32,973 nucleotides of DNA, taken from NCBI GenBank assembly GCA_964344765.1, contig CAYFOM010000043.1, forward strand, positions 1 to 32,973, read 5' to 3'. This DNA comes from JACNIZ01 sp964344765 (GTDB lineage: Bacteria; Planctomycetota; UBA1135). Positions 24,735 through 32,848 of this stretch are shown piece by piece. The notes under the pieces were generated by a model, which was not told the DNA's origin, did not search any database, and saw nothing but the letters and a program-made list of their open reading frames with translations. Numbering within the stretch: the first letter of the stretch is position 1; every line of letters starts with the position of its first letter. A program made the position numbers and the translations under genes.

Positions 24735-26134
24735 TGCGCCGCAACTTTTCTTGAAGATCCACGACAACTTGTGGTTCTTTGACCGCCAAGTTGCGCCGTT
24801 CGCCGACATCGGCGCTCATGTCGTAGAGCTGAATATCCAGCTCCAGATCGGTGGCGGTGCGTTTGCCGCGACCGCCGGAACCTCGTCCATCGATCAGCTT
24901 CCACTTGCCGTCGCGTATGGCAAAGGTGCCGTTGGCCGAATGCATGATGACCGGCGCACGCTTCCAACCAGCACCAGGGTCGCGGAACAAGGGTATCAAG
25001 CTATGGCTGTCGACAGCTTCCGCGCAATCCGCCACCACAGAATCGCCCGCTGAGCCATCCTGCGCATCGTTCGAAGCGACTAGGTCGACTGCCTCTAAAC
25101 AGGTTGCCAAGACGTCGACCAAGCTAATGGTTTGATTGCAAACCGAAGCCGCTTCAATCTGTTGGGGCCAGCGCACAATAAACGGAACACGATGGCCGCC
25201 ATCCCATACGTCGGCTTTGGTGCCGCGTAACGGACCGTTGGCGCGGTGAGTTTGACTGAGGTATCCATGCACCTTGGGATCGGTTGCGTGGTCTTCACCT
25301 TTTTCGCTTGCCGACTTTGGGCTTTCAGGCGCATCGAGGCGGTACATGAATGAACCATTGTCGCTGCTGATGATCAGCAAAGTGTTTTGGAGGATGTTAT
25401 TGCGCTTCAAGCTTTGATCGATTTGGCCCATGACCCAATCCACCTGCATAACAAAATCACCGTAGGGCCCGACGCCTGATTTACCGACGAAACGCGCCGC
25501 CGGCAGCACCGGCTTATGCGGTGCGGTCAACGGCAAATATAGGAAGAACGGCTGCTTGCTCTTTGCACGATCTTCGATGTATTTCACCGCTTTGGAAGTG
25601 ATTTGGTCCAACGCCAACTGGTGATCGAAATCGGCGGCGATTTCACCGGAGCGCAGGTACGCGGGAAAAGGACTCCCGCTGAAATGATGGTCGCCGGGTG
25701 CGACGAAGCTTTGATTTTCAATCCACACATACGGCGGGAAATCCAGCGACGCGGTAATCCCCCAAAAGTAATCAAAGCCCACCGCATTCGGTGTGATAAC
25801 CACGCTGCTTCAACTCGCTAGCGATGGTCGGCCGATCGCTTTTAATCAGGTGGTTGGAATAGCCGTTCAGCACACCGCGCTTCAGGCGACTGCGCCAGCA
25901 ATAGCGCCCAGTAAGCAATCCGTAGCGCGTCGGCGTGCAAACCGCCGAGCCGGAGTGGGCATCGGTAAACCTCATGCCGGCGGCGGCGATTCGATCCAAA
26001 TTCGGCGTAGCAATCGGTGATTCCGGTTGATACGCACGAATGTCGCCGTAGCCCAAGTCGTCGGCAAGAATGACGACGATGTTTGGCGGCGTGCCTTGCG
26101 CACAAAAGGCGAGGGTGAGGAGGGTCCACAGCAC
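24706..26134 (-). pseudogene. Arylsulfatase (S1 family) with internal deletion and frameshift
   Basis: Two frames together form a sulfatase. The 5' part (26134 to about 25790) has a short signal peptide MLWTLLTLAFCAQG, then NIVVILADDLGYGDI with Asp25/Asp26, and CTPTRYGLLTGRY with Cys66 as the formylglycine precursor. It reaches GYHT and then reads CGGL-stop. The 3' part (25803 to 24706) resumes in another frame with VGFDYFWGITASLDFPPYVW and continues through PLTAPHKP and LIISSDNG, which are metal- and substrate-binding segments. The roughly 40-60 residues expected between them, including the catalytic G-K-W-H block, are missing. The gene is therefore inactive unless the sequence is wrong. It overlaps the HipA-like gene at the 3' end. 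Confidence 0.85.
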
Positions 26135-26157
26135 CCATTACTGGATACCATGGCTGA

Positions 26158-28863
26158 ATGCTTTTTGCACTGATCCTGAGTTCCTTGTTTTCTATCGCGG
26201 CCGACGTTCAAAGCCCGGCCCCGGGGACCGAAGATTGGCTGACCTATACCGGGGCACTTGGGTTTTTCGAGGTGCAAAGCACCGGTGAACCGGTCCGATC
26301 CTTTCATCGAAGTGCACCGCGATTGGATGGCGATGAAGTCATTCATGCCCGCATCGAAATTGAGGGACAAGGTGAGGGATACTTAACGTGGGTAGGAGAT
26401 TGGCGAGATATTCGCCGCACCGATTTGCACTTGGCGCTCCGCATTCCCCCAGATGGCCCGAATCAAGTCAAGCTTATCCTGCATCGTTTGCTCGACGAGG
26501 ACTTTGAATACATCATCCGCTGGAATGACAAATCCCCGGACGATCATCTCGCCGACTTCTATGGAATCAAAGGCACTTATTACGATCGATTAGCAGATCA
26601 AAGGCTCGCGGGAAGTGGTTGGTTTCGAGCGCAAGCAGACCTTGCCTGGGAACAGGTGGAAGCATGGGAGCCGGGGCCGTTTTATCAATGGGATCGTGAT
26701 CGCAATCGGCTTGGGCTACCGAATAACAACCGCTCAAGAGATGAATACGAATTGTTTAGTAGCGGGCGTGCAGTGGCGGAGAATTTGCGATTGGATCGCG
26801 AGTTGACTACTAGCTTGCAGGTTAAGCGGTCTATTGCGATTCGAAATTTGTTGCAGCTTAATGTGCCGGAAATTGATTGGGCACCCCGGATTGAAGGACT
26901 GCAGCCCGACTTCGATTACAGCTCTCACTATGTCCCGGCGGATCAATACTTCGCCGTGTTCCCGTCCTTATTCGCGCTATCAACGGTGATCGACGAGGCT
27001 CAACAATCCGGCACACCGGTGCTGAACATGATGGAACCGCGTTCCATTGACTACGGGACACGAGATTTCTATCTACGCCAGCTTTGCTTGGACAGTCTGT
27101 TTGACCAAGCGGCGAAATGGGATTCGTCTCTTGGCGAAATTGCTATTACAGGTTCTGATCCCTACTTCCGCACCGGCACCGATGTTGCGGTCTTGTTCCA
27201 CACGCAGGGTTCCAAAGCATTAATCGAAGCGATCCGAGCGCGGCAGGCCGACCACCAAGCCAACGAAATCAATAGCTTCCTGGACTCTGGCGGTTGGGCA
27301 TTCATGCAGGTATCTAGCGATGATCGAAGCATCTGTAGCTATTTGCTTGCGATGCCTGAGTTAGTGATCGTCAGCAATTCGCAAGCCCAACTGGAACGCC
27401 TAGCAAAAGCAACTGAAAACCAGATCGATTCCATCGCCGATTTACCTGAATACTTGTACTTCCGCGATCGCTACCCGCGTAAACCGCAACCGACGGCGAA
27501 AACCGGTGAAGTTTTGGAGGACTCGCTTCCGTCGGCATTTGTGCTGTTGAGTGATCCGGCGATTCGCCGTTGGGGAAGCGCGAAATGGCGCATTGGGGCC
27601 GCACGGCGCAACCAAGCTGCTGCGTTAATGATTCATGAACTCGCCGGCAAGATTGCAGGAGTCAGCACCGAGCTGCCGGACGTCAGTCCATACGGCACAC
27701 TGCGATTCCAAACGCCGATATTGGAACTCGACATCACTCATGTCAGCGATGAAGAGCAACGTCAATACAACCGATTTATTCGGCGCTACCAGGGGGCTTG
27801 GCGCGAGGCCTTTGACCCAATCGCGGCTTCGCTAACTATCGCCGATGGCCAATTAGAGTTAGACATCTCCATTGAGCCCTTGGTGCGGGATTCTGATTAT
27901 TGGGATTTCCTCGCGGTCACCATCGGCGCGGAGCTTCCTGAGCACGCCGGAGACATCCACGAAGAAGCGCTCCTGCATTGGACGATGGCGATCAATCACG
28001 ACTCAGAACCAATGCGTGAATGGAATGGCTTTACTGCAGGCATCATTCCCGGCTTGAACAACACTTTTGATTGGGTAGGGAACTCCCTGTCTTTGTATAT
28101 CGACGACTCGCCTCTATGGGATGAACTGGCCGAAGCCGAATTCCCGCGCGAGTTCTTGTCCGATCAGATCTATCGCGTCCCGTTTGGGCTTAATGTTGAG
28201 GTTCGAGACAAATTGGGGTTGGTTACCTTCTTGGCAGGATTTCGAGCCTTCATTGCGCGAATCCTTGCCGATTCCCCCCAGTGGAAAAATTGGAAGCACC
28301 GTGATGTAGGGTACGTCGAAATGACGGTCGGGGATGATTTGCGCGATGGCTTTGATTTCACTCCCCGTCTTTTCTACGTAATCTTGCCAGGAAAATTGGT
28401 GTTTAGCATTCGCGAAGAAGTCATTCACCGCGCCATTGATCGTTCCCTCGACGGAGATGCGAGCAAAGAGTTCGTGGAAGCCAATCCATGGCTGGGCAAA
28501 AACATGGGGCTTGCGGTGAAGCAGGGCGTGCTCGACACGGCGGGGCTGTGGATGAATTCCCGCTTCATGGAAGCAAGTTGGAACAACGTACCGATTCTCA
28601 ATGAATGGCGGCGGCGTTATCCGGACCGTGATCCGGTACAAGTGCACTTTGAACTTTGGGGCGAGCGCCTACTGTGCCCGGGCGGTGGCGAATACCGCTG
28701 GAACGAAGAGCTTCAAACCATGGAGTCCAGCTTCTTTGGGAGCTCGGCCTATGCTCGTAACCCCCACGGTTTTCCGCCGGCACTAAATTCAATTCAAAAC
28801 GCGTCCTTCGGCTTAACCTTCAAAGACGAAAGCCTGCGCGCACGAGCAAAAATCACTCGCTGA
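26158..28863 (+). CDS. Large exported protein of unknown function (901 residues)
   Basis: A signal peptide (MLFALILSSLFSIAADVQSP) precedes a large soluble region without membrane segments. I do not recognise a family. Visible features are many Trp, Tyr and acidic residues; an early beta-rich region (YLTWVGDWRDIRRTDLHLAL); a central part with ITGSDPYFRTGTDVAVLFHT and ALLIHWT-like strands; and a final part with PRLFYVILPGKLVFSIREE and NPWLGKNMGLAVKQG. The overall look is of a periplasmic or outer-surface protein, and the strand-helix mix resembles large DUF3352-type planctomycete proteins, but this is a weak impression. The start is 23 bases from the divergent sulfatase relic. The stop overlaps the 3' end of the amidohydrolase gene by 11 bases on the other strand. 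Confidence 0.7.
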   Translation: MLFALILSSLFSIAADVQSPAPGTEDWLTYTGALGFFEVQSTGEPVRSFHRSAPRLDGDEVIHARIEIEGQGEGYLTWVGDWRDIRRTDLHLALRIPPDGPNQVKLILHRLLDEDFEYIIRWNDKSPDDHLADFYGIKGTYYDRLADQRLAGSGWFRAQADLAWEQVEAWEPGPFYQWDRDRNRLGLPNNNRSRDEYELFSSGRAVAENLRLDRELTTSLQVKRSIAIRNLLQLNVPEIDWAPRIEGLQPDFDYSSHYVPADQYFAVFPSLFALSTVIDEAQQSGTPVLNMMEPRSIDYGTRDFYLRQLCLDSLFDQAAKWDSSLGEIAITGSDPYFRTGTDVAVLFHTQGSKALIEAIRARQADHQANEINSFLDSGGWAFMQVSSDDRSICSYLLAMPELVIVSNSQAQLERLAKATENQIDSIADLPEYLYFRDRYPRKPQPTAKTGEVLEDSLPSAFVLLSDPAIRRWGSAKWRIGAARRNQAAALMIHELAGKIAGVSTELPDVSPYGTLRFQTPILELDITHVSDEEQRQYNRFIRRYQGAWREAFDPIAASLTIADGQLELDISIEPLVRDSDYWDFLAVTIGAELPEHAGDIHEEALLHWTMAINHDSEPMREWNGFTAGIIPGLNNTFDWVGNSLSLYIDDSPLWDELAEAEFPREFLSDQIYRVPFGLNVEVRDKLGLVTFLAGFRAFIARILADSPQWKNWKHRDVGYVEMTVGDDLRDGFDFTPRLFYVILPGKLVFSIREEVIHRAIDRSLDGDASKEFVEANPWLGKNMGLAVKQGVLDTAGLWMNSRFMEASWNNVPILNEWRRRYPDRDPVQVHFELWGERLLCPGGGEYRWNEELQTMESSFFGSSAYARNPHGFPPALNSIQNASFGLTFKDESLRARAKITR

Positions 28864-30172
28864 CGTCCACCCGACGGCCTTGAATCCACACTGCGGCGAT
28901 GTCTTTGAGATTGGCGGCGCTGTCTAGTGGATTGCTGTTGAGAAGCACCAAGTCGGCTTGCAAACCTGCTTGTACACTTCCCCATTGATCGGTGGCGTCG
29001 AAGAATTTGGCGGCGTTGAACGTCGAGGCTTGCAAGATTTGAAACGGGGTCATTTCCGCTTCTTGGTAAATCTTGATTTCCTCGTGGAAGCTGTGGCCGT
29101 GAATGACAAATTCACCGGCGCTGGCGCTGATGAGTAGGTTGCCGTCGGCGGCGGCCATGTGCTTCAAGATTCGGATCATCAGCGGTCGATTCGGCTTCAT
29201 CGGTTTGCGCCAATGATCTTGTTGCGGATCGGCCAAGCTGGCGCGCCAGGCCTCTAAAACCTGAGCCGGCATGCGCGTCACGCCATCCAGAGAATCCAAC
29301 TGCTTGGTGCTTAGATGGCCGCCTTGCACCGCATTCCAAAAGATGGTCGGACAATGGTAAATGCCCGCCTTCCCACTTTGTGCGATGCGATGATTCAGCT
29401 CGGAAAGCGGTAGTTTTTGCTTGCGATCGAATCCGTGGAAGTGTTCGATACCGATTTGTCCGCATTGAATGGCCAAATCTAACTCAACCCCGAACGGCAA
29501 ATGACCGGCAACTTTGATTCCATTCGCCCGAGCCAAGTCCATCAGTCGCTGATAAGTCTTAGGCGGAAATCCGCCGAGCATTTTGACGAAAGCCCCTTTT
29601 TGCTCCGACGCCTCCTTGAACGTCGCTTTGAGATGATCTTCACTTAAGTTCTCGCGCTTGGACAACAACGCAACCGGGTAATGAAGCATCGGCCCCACCA
29701 CTCTGCCGGCGGCAATTTCATCGCGCCATTTGGGCAAACTCTCCACGTAGCGCATGCAGCGCAAACGCGTGACACCGCATTCGGCCATCATTTGCAAATA
29801 CAGCGGCACCGGAATGTCGTCGGCTTCGGTGCCGGGGAAGTGGGCATGGCTGTCGACGTACCCGGCAACGAGGAATTTGCCGCTTCCATCGAAGACTTCA
29901 TAGCCCTCGTGGGAATGAAGATCCGCACTGGGGCGCATGTCCAAGATTCGTCCATCCTTGATCCATACCGTTTGCGCGGGAACCACGGCCTCGCGATGCG
30001 AATGCACAACCGTTACGCCTGTGATCGCAGTTGCCGGCGAATTCCCGGATTGCAGTGGCGCGGCGGCGGTTTGTAACTGCAACGGCTCTGCGAATGCCGA
30101 GTGCGGGGCAAGCAAGCTTGCGAAAAATAGACTCAGGGTGGCGGTCATAACTAGCAAATGCCGGATCTGCAT
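28853..30172 (-). CDS. Exported amidohydrolase-family protein with an altered active site
   Basis: The 439-residue protein starts at ATG 30172 with signal peptide MQIRHLLVMTATLSLFFASL; ATG 30190 is possible, and a start at 30217 is excluded because it lies inside the upstream gene's terminator. An imidazolonepropionase/prolidase-type amidohydrolase fold is seen: AITGVTVV, IWIKDGRI-like strands, VDSHAHF with His109 and His111, FVKMLGG with Lys197 as the bridging lysine, VAGHLPFG with His224, IEHFHGF with His244, and FDATDQWGSVQAGLQADLVLL at the end. The final active-site Asp, usually in G-T-D-A-G, is replaced by Ser351 (ISASAGEF). It probably hydrolyses or binds an imidic or peptide-like ligand in the periplasm, if still active. 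It lies downstream of the UGA-thioredoxin gene and its terminator. Confidence 0.8.
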   Translation of the reverse strand: MQIRHLLVMTATLSLFFASLLAPHSAFAEPLQLQTAAAPLQSGNSPATAITGVTVVHSHREAVVPAQTVWIKDGRILDMRPSADLHSHEGYEVFDGSGKFLVAGYVDSHAHFPGTEADDIPVPLYLQMMAECGVTRLRCMRYVESLPKWRDEIAAGRVVGPMLHYPVALLSKRENLSEDHLKATFKEASEQKGAFVKMLGGFPPKTYQRLMDLARANGIKVAGHLPFGVELDLAIQCGQIGIEHFHGFDRKQKLPLSELNHRIAQSGKAGIYHCPTIFWNAVQGGHLSTKQLDSLDGVTRMPAQVLEAWRASLADPQQDHWRKPMKPNRPLMIRILKHMAAADGNLLISASAGEFVIHGHSFHEEIKIYQEAEMTPFQILQASTFNAAKFFDATDQWGSVQAGLQADLVLLNSNPLDSAANLKDIAAVWIQGRRVDVSE

Positions 30173-30198
30173 CCGCGTTTCAAAAAACATGTACGCAC

Positions 30199-30234
30199 AA
30201 AAAAAGCCGTCGGCCAAGTCAATGACCGACGGCT
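30199..30234 (-). terminator. Rho-independent terminator of the thioredoxin-like gene
   Basis: AGCCGTCGG (30205-30213) pairs with CCGACGGCT (30226-30234) around a 12-base loop. The minus strand then has a run of seven T (30205-30199). It is 18 bases after the thioredoxin-like gene's stop and upstream of the amidohydrolase gene. Confidence 0.9.
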
Positions 30235-30251
30235 AAGGTGTAGATCAGTAT

Positions 30252-31283
30252 CTACATCTTCATTTCTTTGTAATGCTTCGCACAAGCAGACTTCTTCTTG
30301 TACTTGCACTTCGGGCAGGTCGGCTTGAAGCCGGGGTTGCGGTTGTTGATCAGCTCTTGACCGGCAGCCAACGCGTGGGCGGCGATTTTGCCATCACCTC
30401 CCTTCTTCACCGCGGACTTGTAAGCCTTGACCGCACCGATGAAATCCATCGCCTTGACCAGTTGCTCCGCTTTTGCGAACTCCTTGCCGCCCGCCATTTC
30501 GGCCTTGTAAAGATCGTCTTCCGCCAAGGTCGCCAACTTGGCAGCAATCTCATCCACGGCAGGATAAACCGAACCCTTAGCCAAGTACGGCGATGCAATT
30601 TCGACGCCGCGGTACCAGTAGCCTTCGGCGATGGCCTTATCGGCCGCGTCAAAATCCTTGGCGCAAGTTTCGAGCATGAACTTCTCCATGCGCTGCGCCC
30701 AGGCTGCGTCGCCCTCGGCCAGCTTCGGCATGACCTTCTTCAGCTCGGTCAGCGCGCCGACCGGCTGCTTTTGATCCCAAAGCTTGAAGACCTTGGACAG
30801 CTTCTTCGGGTAGATCGCGTCTTTGCGCGCCTTCTTAGCGGCCGAATTCAGCGGACCGTTCGAGCTACCAGGGTGGCCCGTCCACTTCTTTTCGGTGCCC
30901 ATGAAAACGGCACTGGTCGGAAAACCTTTGACGCCAATGACCGCCTCCAATTTGCCGTCGGGCAAAATGACAACGGGGTGAGTCACCTTATTTTTTTCGA
31001 CCCAAGGTGCTACGAGGTCGATGGGCTCATCAGTCACGCTGATGACGACCAGTCCCTTTGCTTCTTCCCAAACAGAGTTCAGGTGAGGGATCTGGCCAAG
31101 GCAAGGGCCTCACCAGGTCCGGAAGACCTCGACCAGTACGGCGCGACCTTCCAAATCTTGGGTGCTCAGCGGAGGGGTGTTCAGCCACGTGGCGTTTTCG
31201 AACTCAGGCATCTGAGCCGACGCCGCCGGAGCCGCGCCGAGTGAAAGCGCAGCCAAAGCGAGAGAGGTAGAGAGTATCTTCAT
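30252..31283 (-). CDS. Secreted thioredoxin-like protein with UGA in place of the first active-site Cys (candidate selenoprotein), with helical C-terminal region
   Basis: One frame runs from ATG 31283 to TAG/TAA at 30252 except for TGA at 31110-31112, giving 343 residues with the UGA as residue 58. Residues 1-23 are a signal peptide (MKILSTSLALAALSLGAAPA). The next part is a TlpA-type thioredoxin domain: LEGRAVLVEVFRTW, then UGA-G-P-C-L-G-Q-I-P-H-L-N, then VVISVTDEPIDLVAPWVEK, HPVVILPDGKLEAVIG and VKGFPTSAVFMG with the conserved cis-Pro. The UGA sits exactly where WCGPC has its nucleophilic Cys, so Sec58-Gly-Pro-Cys61 is the expected active site. Residues about 165-310 are helical and repeat-like; the tail has CPKCKYKKKSACAKHYKEM, possibly a metal site. 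The protein is probably an exported thiol oxidoreductase. Confidence 0.88.
31110..31112 (-). other. In-frame UGA, candidate selenocysteine codon (residue 58)
   Basis: On the minus strand the codons are CGG ACC TGG TGA GGC CCT TGC CTT GGC, R-T-W-UGA-G-P-C-L-G. Alignment to the W-C-G-P-C motif of thioredoxins puts the UGA at the attacking Cys. The frames on both sides are coding and in phase. A SECIS matching the bacterial model was not clear here: GGCC hairpins start right after the UGA, which is too close, and a CAGA/TCTG stem with a 14-base loop lies further down. Confidence 0.85.
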
Positions 31284-31344
31284 CCTTGGATTTCCACGAA
31301 ACGTGGTGGGAATCGCCATCATATCAGCAGGGCAAAGTTAAAAT

Positions 31345-32847
31345 ATGAGTTATTCAATCATGCGTCCCCCCTCCCTAACAGCCATTTTCGGAGCACTCCT
31401 CCTTTGCTCCTCTTCATTAAGCGCTCAATCCAATTGGATTCCACATGAGGTGGCGACCCTCGAGGCGCCAATCGGGTTTAAGGGTTTGGTTGCCGCGGAT
31501 ATGGATTCGGATGGTGATTTGGATTTCGTTATTAGCGGTGGTGGCGGCTACCTTTACTGGCTCGAAACCTTACCGGGCGCCCCGCCGATTCGCCATGGGC
31601 TAGGCCGCAATGGTTTGTTCCACCTCCGCGTTGCCGATGTCGACTCGGATGGTTTCCTTGACATCATTGGAATGCGCATCACCGAACAATTCCAGCACCG
31701 TCAACTCATGTTGGGACGCAGCCTGGGCAACGGTAGATTTGCTTGGGAGCTTATGTTTGGATTCGCCTGGGAGGAGCACGTCGTGATTGGAGACTCCTTC
31801 CAAGATTTAGATGGCGATGGGGATTTAGATTTGGCGGGCACCAAACACAGGATTACCTATTGGCTGGAAAATGATGGCAATGGTTTTTTCACTTATCATG
31901 AAATCACTGCCAAGACGCTTCACCATTGGGCGACTAGGTTGTTTTGTGTAGATATGGATGGCGACCACGATATTGATTTATTCACCCACGACACCGATGA
32001 CTACCGATACTTCTGGTGGGAGAATGATGGCACCGCCAACTTCACACCACACAATATTGAGGGTGGCTTGCCGCATAAAAGATATTTTGTTTCTCTTGCT
32101 GATCGCGATGCAATTGGCGCTCTTCGCTTCTTCACCCATGACTCTGACGCGCTAAATGATCGTCTTCGAATCAGTGGATTCCGCAAGCCAAATAGGATTT
32201 ACCAGATCCCGGAAGGATATTGGGAGGCTCCACCTCAAGACACCTGGTTCAACGGATTCTGCCGCGATTTCGACCAGGATGGGGATGTTGACCTAGCCTT
32301 CACTGCCCACAACGGTGGCTTGGTTTATTATGACAATATCGGCAGCGACAATTGGGCACATAGCTACTCCTTTGAGGGCCCAAATGACCTGATTGCACCA
32401 GTAGATTATGACCTTGATGGTGACCTAGATCTCGTCGCCGGAGTAGGTAACGTTCTGCGGTGGTGGGAAAATCAACCACAGCAGGCTACCTTTAGGCTCA
32501 TTGCCGATCAGCCGAATGGCCCAGGGTCTATGCGCTTAAGTTTGCATCATGGACCACGAGGTCAGCGAACCTTTACCGCCATGAGCACGGACCCAAGGAA
32601 TGAAAGCCTTCCGGGTTTGGGGAACTTTCACGGACTCTTTATTGACCCTGCGGATTTGGGTTTTCAATGGCGCCTCAACACAATCAATCACAATTGGTTG
32701 GACACTAATGGGGACGCTTGCCAAAAATGGGGTTACTTGCCCTTTGGGATATCCAATGGGTTGACTCTATATCTTGTGGCGGTAGTCGTTACCGCCGAAC
32801 CTGGCTTCCATCAAGCCACCGACGTCATCAGCTTTACGCCGGAATGA
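31345..32847 (+). CDS. Secreted VCBS/FG-GAP repeat protein
   Basis: The 500-residue protein has a signal peptide (about 1-27, SLTAIFGALLLCSSSLSAQ). ATG 31345 was used, and ATG 31360 is possible. Repeats with Asp-rich Ca loops follow: ADMDSDGDLDFVISGGGG, ADVDSDGFLDIIGMR, QDLDGDGDLDLAGTK, VDMDGDHDIDLFTHD, RDFDQDGDVDLAFTAH and DYDLDGDLDLVAGVG, each followed by a YWLENDGN-like strand. That gives about six or seven propeller blades. A final beta-rich domain (ATFRLIADQPNGPGSMRLSL to ISFTPE) follows, similar in place and style to the tails of other exported proteins here. It is divergent from the thioredoxin-like gene with a 61-base gap. Probable extracellular binding protein of unknown ligand. Confidence 0.8.
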   Translation: MSYSIMRPPSLTAIFGALLLCSSSLSAQSNWIPHEVATLEAPIGFKGLVAADMDSDGDLDFVISGGGGYLYWLETLPGAPPIRHGLGRNGLFHLRVADVDSDGFLDIIGMRITEQFQHRQLMLGRSLGNGRFAWELMFGFAWEEHVVIGDSFQDLDGDGDLDLAGTKHRITYWLENDGNGFFTYHEITAKTLHHWATRLFCVDMDGDHDIDLFTHDTDDYRYFWWENDGTANFTPHNIEGGLPHKRYFVSLADRDAIGALRFFTHDSDALNDRLRISGFRKPNRIYQIPEGYWEAPPQDTWFNGFCRDFDQDGDVDLAFTAHNGGLVYYDNIGSDNWAHSYSFEGPNDLIAPVDYDLDGDLDLVAGVGNVLRWWENQPQQATFRLIADQPNGPGSMRLSLHHGPRGQRTFTAMSTDPRNESLPGLGNFHGLFIDPADLGFQWRLNTINHNWLDTNGDACQKWGYLPFGISNGLTLYLVAVVVTAEPGFHQATDVISFTPE

Positions 32848-32848
32848 T

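Noticed and set aside
30172..30217. Amidohydrolase start at 30217
   Set aside because: It would begin inside the stem of the thioredoxin gene's terminator.
30252..31037. A separate cytoplasmic gene starting at 31037 for the C-terminal part of the thioredoxin-like protein
   Set aside because: The start would fall inside the thioredoxin fold, after the active site; the frame upstream is continuous through the UGA and contains the GPC motif and signal peptide.
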